In this document: one piece after another, positions 1 to 11,900 of the stretch
Layout of the letters: each line of letters begins with the position of its first letter
Position numbering within the stretch: position 1 is the stretch's first letter
Assembly: GCA_949987565.1 (NCBI GenBank)
Contig: OX465113.1
Coordinates: forward strand, 9,627,942 to 9,691,941
Direction of reading: 5' to 3'
Source of the DNA: Luidia sarsii
Taxonomy: Eukaryota > Echinodermata > Asteroidea > Paxillosida > Luidiidae
Length of the DNA: 64,000 nucleotides
Made by a program: the position numbers and the translations under genes
Notes under the pieces: model-generated
The model's database searches: none
Told to the model about the DNA's origin: nothing
The model's input: the letters and a program-made list of their open reading frames with translations, nothing else

Positions 1-1240
1 CCCAGAACACTCATATCTGATATCGAATGATCAGGGAGATTGAAGTGATACCCAACAGGGGTATCAATTTTACCAGTTTTGATTGTAAACCTATGAACAT
101 AGATACGTTTTTTGAGGGTGCTTCTGGTCTCACCAACATATCGAACATTACAAACTCTACAGGAGATGAGGTATGTAATGTTTGAGGTGGTGCATGTTAC
201 AGAGCCATGGGTCATGTGGGTTGTTCCAGAAGAATTTCCATTGAAAGGATCTATTTCCTGGACATGTGTCTTGCAAATAGTGCATTTCAATTTACACTTA
301 TGTACCAAATTAGTTGGGAGGTGAAGTGTCCAAAGGGGGAGCCTCTGCTCAAACAATTAAGTCACGCAGGTTACGGGGTGCCTGAAAGCCAAAACAGACG
401 AGTTTGGAATGGCACTGGCAAGACGATATGAAGTATGGAGAATGTGGTGGTTTTCCTTAGTCATCTTTCTGAGAGGAGGAAGACAAGGGTGGTAGGAAGT
501 AACCAAGGGAACCTTTGGATTGGCCTTGGGACCGGGTGACTTTTGAATTAGTGCCGAACTTCTGGGAATGAAGTAGATTTTAGCAATGGAATTCTTCACT
601 TGGCGAGAACTATAGTCTATTGCAAGAAAGTTTCTGGCCAATACTTGTGCATGGCAGCAAAAATCAGACTCATTGGAGTATACATGCGCCTCAATCTGAG
701 GGCCGCGCTGTAAGCTATACCAGTCTTACAGTGTCTAGGGTGATAACTGGAGGCATGGAAATGTTGATGAGTGTCGGTGGGCTGAGAACACAAGTCAGTA
801 GTTAATGTGTTATGGTCTTTCCGGATGGTGACATCCAGAAAGTGGGTCTGCTGGAGAGAGTGCTCCCATGTGAACTTGATAGTGCTGTGGAAGGAGTTGA
901 TGTGATCAAAGAAGGCATTGGAGCTGCTACCGTCCCTAGTCCAAATGAAGTAATCGTCATCTATGTATCTCCACCGAATCCAGGGACGGCATGGAGCCTC
1001 ACTAAGTGTGCGTTCTTCAAGGTCACCCATGGGGCAAGCAAAGGAAGGAGCCATGCGCATGCCGATGGCAGTGCCATGTACTTGAAGATAGTGCTTGCCA
1101 AGAAAGGAGAAAGGATTCTTGGTCAGCACTAGCCTCATGAGGGTGGTTATGTCAGAGATGGGGGGATGAGGAGTGTTTTCCCTTGGCTAGGGCAAAGAAG
1201 CAAGCCTGAATGCCTTCTTACTTGGGGATGTTGGCGTTGG
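1..1240 (-). pseudogene. Degenerate Penelope-like element fragment (RT to GIY-YIG), cut by window edge
   Basis: Read on the minus strand, this matches the intact PLE ORF at 10691-13480 from the QEEGIQAC motif (near 1225) through the reverse transcriptase region, with RYIDDDYFIWTRDG in place of RYIDDVFFIWTRDG, to the GIY-YIG segment at the window edge. Frame breaks and stops show it is dead. It starts at the same internal point of the element as the plus-strand copy beginning at 1270, so the two lie head to head. Confidence 0.85.
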
Positions 1241-1269
1241 GTGCAGGTGAGGGTGAGGCCTAGGTGAGG

Positions 1270-2636
1270 GTGAACCAACACCCCCAGGAAGAAGGAATTC
1301 AGGCTTGCTCCTCTGCCTTAGCCAAGGGAAAACATTCTTCTCCCCCCATCACTGACATGGCCACCCCCATGAGCCTAGTGCTGATCAAGAATCCTTTCTC
1401 CTTTCTTGGAAAGCACTATCTTCAAGAACATGGTACTGCCATGGGCATCCGCATGGCTCCTTCCTTTGCTTGCGTCTTCACGGGTGACCTTGAAGAATGC
1501 ACGCTCAATGAGGCTCCATGCCATCCTTGGATTAAGTAGAGATACATAGATGATGAATTCTTCATTTGGACTAGGGACGGTAGCATCTTGAATGCCTTCG
1601 TTGAACACATCAACTCCTTCCACAGCACTATCAAGTTCACATGGGAGCACTCACTCCAGCAGACCTACGTTCTGGATGTCACCATCCAGAAAGACCACAA
1701 CACACTAACTACTGACTTGTATCTAAGCCCAACGACATTCATCAACATCTCCATGCCTCCAGTTGTCACCCTAGACTTTGTAAGACTGGTATAACTTACA
1801 GCCAGGCCCTCAGATTGAGGCCTATATGCTCCAATGAGTCTGATTTTCACCGCCATACACGAGTGTTGGCCAGAAACTTGGTTGCAAGAGGCTATAGTTC
1901 TCACAAAGTGAAGAATTCCACTGCTAAAGTCTACTCTATTCCCAGAAGTTAGGTACTATAAACAAAAGTCACCCGGTCCCAAGGACAATCCTGAGGTTCC
2001 CTTGGTTACTTCCTACCAACCTTGTCTTCCTCCTCTGTAGAAGATAACTAAGGAAAACCACCACATTCTCCATACTTCAGATCGTCTGGCCAGTGCCATT
2101 CTAAATTCGTCTGTCTTGACTTTCAGGTGCCCTAATAACCTGCGTGACTTAATTGTCCGAGGCCTCAGAGCAGAGGTTACCCTTTTGGACACTTCACCTC
2201 CCACCAAATTTGGTACATCTAAGTGTACCTTAAAATGCACTGTTTGTAAGACACATGTCCAGGAAACAGTGTCTTTCAATGGAAATTCTTCTGGAACAAC
2301 CAACATGACCTATGGCTCTATTACATGCACCACCTCAAACAATATACCTCATCTGCGGTAGAATTTGTAATATTCGTTATATTAGCGAGTCCAAAAACAC
2401 CCCCCAAAAAAGTATCTATGGACATAGGTTTACAATCAAAACCAGTAAAATTTACACCCCTGTGTGGTATCACTTCAATCTTCCTGATCATTCGATATCA
2501 GATATGAGTGTTCTGGGCGTAGAATCACTTGGTCACCGTAGTGATGCCGTCCGTCTTAGCCATGAGAAAATGTGGATGAAGCATCTTCGGTTTATTCAAC
2601 CACATGACCTCAACACCCAGGAGGGGAATGACTAAC
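1270..2636 (+). pseudogene. Degenerate Penelope-like element fragment (RT to GIY-YIG to stop)
   Basis: The plus-strand reading aligns with the intact PLE ORF from QEEGIQAC, through a damaged YIDD motif (YIDDEF after an in-frame TAG near 1537), to the C-terminal end NTQEGND and a stop at 2634-2636. Several stops and frameshifts interrupt it, for example near 1537 and 1950 and between 2340 and 2400. It is 5'-truncated at the same point as the minus-strand partner at 1-1240. About 35 bp separate them, centred on AGGCCT. Confidence 0.85.
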
Positions 2637-2990
2637 ACCTTGCATGTTCACTGATAATCATTATTTTGCATTCACTCACCCATACCTCTGTCTTTGATCT
2701 TTCCCCCTCTTCTCACTAATCCTTAGCCTACTCCAGGCCCTTCCCATTGATCTTACCATACAGCTTTCCTCTTTGTCCTCTGTTTGTCATCCATGTCCTA
2801 TTCATTTTCTACCCCCTTCCTTCTTATGCATGTATCTGTTTTGTCCTTGTCACTCTGCCTTTGAGAAAGATCCTGCTAGGATCGTAAGTCCCCAAAATAA
2901 GGAGTTTACTTATCAATTATACAGCTTGCTCTTGCTTGCTCCATGTATCATCAGTACTGTCACTTAAACCTGAAAAAAAAAATCAGGTCA
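2637..2990 (+). repeat. PLE 3' untranslated tail with degraded hammerhead-like motif
   Basis: This continues the fragment ending at 2636. It holds the pyrimidine-rich 3' UTR shared with the intact element and, at about 2851-2892, a mutated copy of the terminal motif (GAGAAAGATCCTGCTAGGAT) in which the GAAACGTC core has decayed to GTAAGTC. Confidence 0.75.
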
Positions 2991-5922
2991 GACAAATTGA
3001 ATACCCCAATTAAATAAACTAAATTCAAATAATTATAGTAATCAATAATCACTGTGATGGAAGTATTAATTTTTTTTCAAACTTTCAGGTTTTGGATTGT
3101 ATGCACCAGTACTCAAATTCATGAGAAACCATGCTTGGTATGGGATGATTTGAATACAGGAGATAACAGATTATTAATGATGCTTTAAGAGATAAAGTAA
3201 ATTGGAATCTTAAATGTAAAAGAATTAAGCACCTTCGCCTTCCAACTGTCAGAATTGGTTTGTTGTGCTCAAGGAAATGGTTCTTTTGGAAAAAAGTGCA
3301 AAAGTTGATTTCACAAGCCCTTTTAGGCCAAAACGATGGATCGTAACTCAACTCACGATGGATAAACCATCGTTAGTTGTGATACACCGTATGGTTTCTG
3401 CGCATCGCTCATGCATCGTCTTGAGTATTAAAGTTACGATGTGTTTAATGAAATCGACTTCAGATTTCCTAAAATAATTTGAAGTTATAACTATACAAAT
3501 AAAAATTGGCAATCGAAGCTACGCGGCGCCTGGGAACAAGTGAGCCTTGCTCTCGTAATCGTGAATAAGCTATACCCCTCATCAACATCTTATTCTTAGT
3601 GCTCTGCATAAAATAAAGGGGCCCGGTACGTGATCGCAATACGTATAACTTTCGTACATTTTGTATGCTAACATAGTATCTCAAAATGCCCATTAAGAGA
3701 ACGACCAGTTTCTGCATGTGGTAGCCGCTCGGTGAACGGCATAGTGGATCGTGCGTGTCGTGAATTCATCGGCCGGTCCTAGCCAGCCAGCGCATGACGC
3801 GGGAGAAATTCGAGATCACGGCAACGTTAGCCTACATGATAATTATAGTTAGACAGTTTTCTATCAGCTGAACCCTATGATTTTTCAGTCAACATGGGGG
3901 AAAAACAACCACAAAATGTATACTCACCTCTAATTCTTCTCATTAGCTCTTGTGTAATAAGATCTTGACTAATCCCAGTCTAATAAAACTCCCACGACGG
4001 GCAGAAGGGTGCATCTGTTTCCCGCACTGGACTACAGTATGCGCAAACCTTGCTCACTGTTCATTGTCGACATGGCGCGAATCTATTCAAAGCTTGCACC
4101 TGTACTAGACCACGCAGGGCTTGTTGCTGTTATGCAATAGTTGGAATGTTGGTGATAGTCTTCAATCAAGGCGCTCTTGGCCCGTCACCGGTCACTCAAG
4201 TGGGGCCTTGTCAATATTCATTGGCTACGGCTCCAATGTGTACATGGGTCTCGCAGCAATCGCCAATTTCAATTAATGTGTACGTGTGCTTTTCAGCCGC
4301 AGCCAAGACCTTCTTGCGGTAATCCTGGTCGAGCCCATTACGCCATTCCCGCTCATTTTGGATTAGACGACCGGAATAAAGGCTATTATTCATGCAGTGG
4401 TTCTGGATATTACCGCTGTCCTCATGAAACGGGGTGGGGGGGGGGGACTACCACAGAGCTCAATGGGCCTACTTGCGGTCAATCAGAAACCGAGTATTCA
4501 AAAACCCCACCTGTTGTTTTGTGCTATGGTATTCGTTACGGCTACACATCTGTGCTGATAAAATCAAAAGTTCTGTGACGTTTACAGGCACTGTTACTAT
4601 TAGAGGTACCGCTAAAATATTCTGGGAAAATCGACTCCTACAATTTAATTACCCTGCTTTCACATAGGGTACTCTAATCAAAAATATTTTTAGGAATTAT
4701 AAACCTATAATAGTTTGCGCTCAAAGTTCAGCTCTTGGCTGTTAGGCTATGCGTATAATTCAAAGTTACCAAAAAATTACACACGAGTAGACATACGATT
4801 TTAAAAAAGTCCATCGCCTCCGCTGCAACTATAATTTTATTATAATTATTGGCCCCACGCAAAATTCCCAAAAGGTGTGTGACACAATCGTTTGGTTCAA
4901 CACTTGGTCTTGTTCAGTTTGGGGAGTATATATCCGACAGGGTATAATGGCGCCAGACTGACGTGTTATTGTTAATAGGCAATTTTTGGTCAACTTAATT
5001 GTTGGACACGGTGCCCGAATTTCCTTGGTTTGAAAATGACATGCTACTCGCGAGTATCAACTTGCATGATTGACACATCAGTTACACAATTTAACGATTG
5101 AATGGAGAATATACCCCCACCACGCGAGATATAAAACCAATCCAATCGGCGGAGCAGGATAGGGCCAGATTCAAGCCCACATTTAGGGCCAGGTTCACTC
5201 AGTCTGGTGAAAATAATGTTCCACACGCAAGGATAACAGTGTACCACCATAGAGCTCTCTATGTGTACCACATGAAAAACAAAGGTCTTTCCAAGACTAC
5301 AAAAATACCTTGAGTAAAAACATCTTGTATCAGATCCATAACAGTGCGACTCATTTTTTTAAGAAAAAAAAATGTCAGCTGGCTTTCAGCTTTTTTAAGG
5401 TGATTGCGCAGAAACACAAAGGGTCATTTTAAGCTTCCGTACTTCAGGGAGCAGTTACCGTGTGCAAATATTATAATAATGGATGCGGCTGAAAGTAACA
5501 TCCAACCCTATGGGAACTGGCTGCGGCCGCTTATTGACGACTCGTGTCTACTTACAAGCCGTAGCCAATGATTTCGGACCAGCCTAAAATCAATAATAAT
5601 TATTATGCTGAGAATAAAAACAAAATACAGTGAGTCGATTGAAACAGAAATTACTATTTTGCAAAGAACACACAAAGAGCAATCAAATAAACACCGAATG
5701 GCCAATTATAATTAAGCTGATTATTATCTTATTATTATTTTTCTTTTAATAGCAACTTGGAAGTGGACAAGTTGAGCGTGATTAGGTTTTTCTCGTCAAC
5801 GTAACGTGAATTAACGTGACGAAACGAGAACTTCACAGAAAGGGATTCTCCCGTTTCAGTAATGTAATGACTCAGTCCCTCCTACGCAATACATGTAATT
5901 TTGGGTCATTTTAGGTTTCAAG
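2991..5922. other. Intergenic, upstream of PGAP6
   Basis: No gene recognised. The only repeat seen is the MITE-like hairpin at 3301-3464. ORFs here are short, without family resemblance, and not joined by consistent splice sites. The PGAP6 promoter should lie toward the right end; I see no convincing TATA box. Confidence 0.6.
3301..3464. mobile_element. GATTTCA-type hairpin MITE, copy 1
   Basis: Terminal inverted repeats GTTGATTTCACAAG on the left and TTTAATGAAATCGACTTC on the right enclose self-complementary 'acgatggatcgtaact' type sequence. Four related elements lie at 33743-33899, 55377-55536, 62809-62958 and 63782-63927. Non-coding; the class of the autonomous parent is unknown. Confidence 0.6.
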
Positions 5923-8900
5923 ATGTCGGGCCGACTGTGGCTTAGCACGTACGGTCTGTTCTTCATGTCGGCTATGTTCTGTCTTCTCAATCCGGCAAGC
6001 GGAGGTGAGTTATCATCAGACTCGTAGACAGATAAATGGGCAATTGAATTGAATTGGAAAAACCAGAGTAACTTAGTCTCAGTTTAGTCCGAGTAACTTG
6101 GCTTACAATCTCAATTTAATTGAGGGGTCGACCCATCATTTTTTTTCAAGGACGATTGTAAGGGTCCAAGTTACTCGGACTAGTCTGTGTACATGCTACA
6201 GTGTAGACAATTTGTTAAAAACAATTGTGCAATCACTCAGTGAATCAATGTCTTATTAATAATAATAATATTATTATTTTATTCATGCCATTCAATTTAC
6301 AACACACATACATAAGATGGGCAAGGGAGAGACAAACGCAAAAACACTGTGGCCAGTGACCTGTCACCTAATAAACAATAAATGAATAAGTATAATTAAA
6401 AAAATAATTGAAATTGATATAACAAATAGATAAAAACACCCTCAAAAATGTATCTATGGCCATAGGTCTACAATCAAAACTGGTAAAATGGACACCCCTG
6501 TTGGGTATCACTTCAATCTCCCTGATCATTCGATATCAGATATGAGTGTACTGGGCATAGAATCCCTTGGTCACCGTAGTAATGCTGTTCGTCTTAGCCG
6601 TGAGAAAATGTGGATGAAGCGTCTTCGGACTATTCAACCACATGGTCTCAACATCCAGGAGGGTAATGACTAATGGCTAACACCATGGTAATCCTTCTTT
6701 TGTGTTCACTCCCCCACACTTCTCTCTTTGATCTTTCCCCCTCTTCTCACTAATCCCTACCCTACTCCTTGCCCTTCCCTTTGATCTCTCCCTACCAGCT
6801 TTACTCTTTGTCCTTTGTTTCTCATCCGTGTCCTATTCACTCTCTCCCCCCTTCCTTCGTGTACATGTATATGTTTTGTCCTTGTCACTCTGCCTTTGAG
6901 AAAGGCCCTGCTAGGATCAAAACGTCAGGCCCACTAAATTTTAGGAACAAAATATTGTTTTTCTCGACACTCGGTGGGCGGATTGAGCTGATGTGCTATT
7001 TCATGTATATGTTGGATCAGACAAGTTGAGACAACATATGGATGCTATTCTTTGACATTGAACAATGGTCCTAGTTAGAGATTTTCCAGAGTTATTTGGG
7101 CACAGAATGGCCACCGCTTAGCGCTTGAATCCCAACGCTGGTGTGCAGAAGGTTGACCTTATACTGACCTTGCCGTTATTCTTTCCCTCCGCAGAGACAT
7201 TGTTCGGGGAGCAACTCTTTGCCTTGTTTAGTTTGAAGGAGTACAGTAACTATGGCGACGTGACTCTGTTCCATGTGGTCCTACCTCCGCAATGTGAATT
7301 GGCAAAATGGAACGTCGCCGTGGAAACGCAGGACGCCCGATGCCCAAGGACAGAAGTCAATCTGTGAGTCCTACTAGTATTATGGTTCCATGGTTTGTGA
7401 TATAGACTTAAGTGGCCCAGCATGGCATAATGAGGATTCTCGTCCACGTTTGCGTTTTCAAAATTGTCCTACCACTGCTAAGAATACCTCATTAGCTTTC
7501 CATTGATATCAAATTATTTCCGTACGTTGAGAAAATCCAAAGTGCCGATGCGAGAACAAACGAACAAACGAACAAACGAAGCAACGCATAGTCCCTCTGC
7601 CCCTCTCTGTCTCTCTCCCCTCTCCCTCACTCTCTCTCTCCCCCTCTCCCTCACTGTCTCACTGTCTCTCTCCCTCACTATCTTTCTGTCTCTCTCCCTC
7701 TCCCCCTCTCTCTCTCTCACAGTCTGTCTCAATGTCTCTCTTTCCAACTATCTTTCTCCCCCTCTGCCTCACTGTCTTTCTCCCCCTCTCCCTCACTGTC
7801 TCTCTCCCCCTCTCCCTCACTCTCTCTCTCCCTCTCCCTCACTGTCTCTCTCCCCCTCTCCCTCACTCTCTCTCTCCCCCTCTCCCTCACTGTCTCTCTC
7901 CCCCTCTCCCTCACTGTCTCTCTCCCCCTCTCCCTCACTGTCTCTCTCCCCCTCTCCCTCACTCTCTCTCTCCCCCTCTCCCTCACTCTCTCTCTCCCCC
8001 TCTCCCTCACTGTCTCTCTCCCCCTCTCCCTCACTCTCTCTCCCCCTCTCCCTCACTGTCTCTCTCCCCCTCTCCCTCACTGTCTCTCTCCCCCTCTTCC
8101 TCACTGTCTCTCTCCCCCTCTCCCTCACTGTCTCTCTCCCCCTCTCCCTCACTGTCTCTCTCCCTCACTATCTTTCTGTCTCTCTCCCTCTCCCCCTCTC
8201 TCTCTCACAGTCTGTCTCACTGTCTCTCTCCCTCACTATCTTTCTGTCCCCCTCCCTCTCCCCCTCTCTCTCTCTCACAGTCTGTCTCAATGTCTCTCTT
8301 TCCAACTATCTTTCTGTCTGTCTCTCCGTACTGATCTTAAGTAGGGAGTTGGTTTATGAAGGGAATCAGATGCGTTGGAGCGTGGATCAAGATGCTGTGG
8401 CCTGTGGGTTTGCTCGAGCATGAAGGTGCTAACTGATTATCTCCCCTCCCCCCACGACACTTTTTACTTTGTCTCCTCGTCTCCTCCTCTCTCTCCCTCT
8501 CCGACCTCCAGGGCCTTCCAGGCTGGAGGACTGCCCCTAACCAATCCCCGCAACACCAGCTTCCCTCCCAACAGCGTCACGGCCAGCCGCCGGTACATGA
8601 ACGTCGCCAGCATGTGGTCGGACCAGCCCATCAGCGCCTCCTTCCTCAACCCGCTGGAGGGCGACTGGTTCCTGACCGCCTCCCTGCCCAAGAAAGATTC
8701 CAGCAAGATTGAGCAGCAGGTAAAGAACAGATCTTCCTCTCCTGGCAGGACCTTTTGAGAAAGGTCCTGCCAGGATCGAAACGTTCAGGCCCTCTAACTT
8801 TTTGAGACTTTATAAAAAATGATACAAAAGAAGAAGTGGAAAACATAATTAAGCAGTCCAAAACAAATTTCTTTGAAAGTGATATACAAAAATGTTGCAA

Positions 8901-11900
8901 ACTACCAAAATGCAAATCTCAAAATTTAGTGGGCCTGACGTTTCTATCCTAGCAGGACCTATCTCAAAGGCAGAGGTCCTGCTAGGATCGAAACGTCAGG
9001 CCCACTAAATTTCTTTGAAAGTGGTCATAAAGGGCTCTAAATGCACCACAGAGCTTGTACTGTAGTTTGTACATGTACATGTAGATAGCAAAGTGGGTAT
9101 ACTATACATGGCCCTGAGTATGGGGTTTGCGCTATGCGCTTGCTGACTAAAAATGAGTTTTCCTCTTTAGTTTTCACGACCTGCTCACATGCCTGCTCTC
9201 TGTGTCTCTTTGTCTCTCTCTTTTTCTGTCTGTCTATTTGCCTATCTGTATGTGTGCCTCGTCTGCATGTCTGTCTGTCTGTCCCTCTGTCTGTCTGTGG
9301 ATGCAGGGCCTGGGAGGGCTCAGCTGCCGCTACCTCATCCAGATAGCCGTGTCTCACTGGCAGCGGCGGGACGTCCAGACGCTGGGCTCGCAGTCACCGG
9401 CCCAAGTGGAGCTGTCACAGGACCTGAACCGGACCTCAGTCATGCACAGGTAGGGGCCGACGTGGCTAACATCACTTCCGTCCCCTGTCCGAATACCCTC
9501 AAGAAGTACAGCTACTGCCATCCCTTCCAATCCACTATGCACTTGATTGAGAACCCCAGTGATCAGAAAAAAAGTTGATCGGATACAAGACCACTCACAT
9601 GTCTAACATCACTTGTCCGAATAACCTCTTCCTCAAATGAGATTTGAAGGTTTGCATGGTGAGAAAGCAGGATTAATAGGTTTGCGATGACAGCATGTAC
9701 ATTCTCTTTTGTGAGTATGTGTGGTTCTGAAAAGAACTGTAGGAACTTGACATTTCGAACAGTGTGCTCTGTTTGTCTTCCTGAAGACGAACAGAGTACA
9801 TTGTTCGAAGCGTCAAGTTCCTCCGGTTCTTTCCACACCATACTCACAAAAGAGAATTAACCTCTTCCCATCCATGTGTACCTCGAAATGCATTGTTTGC
9901 AAGACACATGTCAAGGAAATAGACTCTTTCAATGGACATTCTTCTGGAACTACCCACACGACCTATGGCTCTATCACGTGCACTACCTCAAACATCATAT
10001 ACCTCATCTCTTGTAGAGTTTGTAATATTCAGTATGTTGGCGAGACAAAAAACACCCTAAAAAAACGAATCTATGGCCATAGGTCTACCATCAAAACCGG
10101 TAAAATGGACACCCCTGTTGGGTATCACTTCAATCTCCCTGATCATTCGATATCAGATATGAGTGTACTGGGCATAGAATCACTTGGTCACCGTAGTAAT
10201 GCTGTCCGTCTTAGCCGTGAGAAAATGTGGATGAAGCGTCTTCGGACTATTCAACCACATGGTCTCAACATCCAGGAGGGTAATGACTAACACCATGCAG
10301 CTTTCTGATAATCCTTCTTTTGTGTTCAGTCTTTCACACTTCTCTCTTTGATCTTTTCCCCCTATTGTCACTAATCCCTACCCCACTCCCTGCCCTTCTC
10401 TTTGATCTTTCCCCCTCCTCTCACTAATCTCTACCCTACCCCTTGCCCTTCCCTTTGATCTCTCCCTACCAGCTTCACTCTTTGTCGTTTGTTTCTCATC
10501 CGTGTCCTATTCACTCTCTCCCCCCTGCCTTCGTGTACACGTATCTGTTTTGTCCTTGTCACTCTGCCTTTGAGAAAGGTCCTGCTAGGATCGAAACGTC
10601 AGGCCCACTAAATTTTTTGATTTACTTTTTGGTAATTTTAGTCAGTAAGCAGTTTGCAACATTTTTGTATATCACCTTAAGTCATTCCTTATGTTGCTGT
10701 ATCCCCTCGTGGTGATCCTCCTTGCTGACCTGTCTACGTGTGTATGTAAGTCTGTCCGTCCGTTGGTATGTAAGTCTACGTTCTGTGTTTGTCTCTTGTT
10801 TTTTGCTCTTACTAACATGAATAACCCTACCTGTTTCTTTCAACTTAGGAAACTGCAAGAAAAGGCTCTTCGGTACACTTTCCATCAAGACAACTACAAC
10901 TTTTTCTCAGTCTCTCGCCTGATCCCTACTGGCTTACAGATATCTCACACCCCCCAAATTGGAAAACTCTCCCCCAACCTACAGAAAAAATGGAATCAAA
11001 TTCTTTATAGTGCTTCCATTCAGCTCATCAAGGTCCTCTCTGAGCAATGTGAAATCACCCTTCAGGCTGTCCACCAGGACATTGCTAATCTGGACTCAAA
11101 ACTACGCTCCAGCTGTTCTGAAAGCCAGTACAAGGATCTCAGTGATGAGATTGAGAAAGGTCTCTCTAACCTCAATTCTGTTCTCACCGACAGGAGAAAC
11201 AAGAAGATTGGTGGCCTTGTTGCCAAACAACGCAGACACAACCGCTTCAGACGCAGTCCCCAGTCTACACCTTTACCCCCCACTAACACTGTTGTCAACC
11301 TTTCCTCTTCTTCTCTAACTGACGCAGAGCATACGTTACTTTCCAAGGGATTGAACTTTTGTCCTACTCCCCCCAAAGTTGACCAAGTAATGCTCAGTCA
11401 AGATCTCACTGAGTATTACCGCAGACTTCGTCTGACTGAGTTCTTCTTCGATTCTGGCTCCAGTAAAGAAGAACCTTTCCGTGTAAAAAGCACCTGGGTC
11501 CCCCCCAAGAACCGTGTTCCAGCCCTTGAAACGTATGTGCAAGCAGTCAGTTCTCAAGTTTCCAACTCCTCTCATCTTACCCGTAAGCCCCACGACAATC
11601 TCCCTAGGGAAGAACGTCTTGCTCTCAACACTCTACGTTCCCGCGGTGACATCATTATCAAGCCAGCAGATAAAGGGTCAGCCGTAGTTATCATGGATCG
11701 CCAAAAATATATTGATGAAGCCAATCGCCAACTCAACAATCCCCAGCACTATAAATGTCTGGACTCCAACCCCACTGGCAAATTTTCAGAGCAAATTCAG
11801 GAAGTTTTGGATGACATGCGATCACGTGATCATTTGAGTAAAAAAGCTCACAGATTTCTATCACCTATCAATTGTAGAACTGCCAGATTCTACCTTCTCC

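Noticed and set aside
7503..8423. 306-codon plus-strand frame and antisense Arg/Glu-rich frames
   Set aside because: A CT-rich minisatellite inside PGAP6 intron 2; the sequence is purely repetitive.
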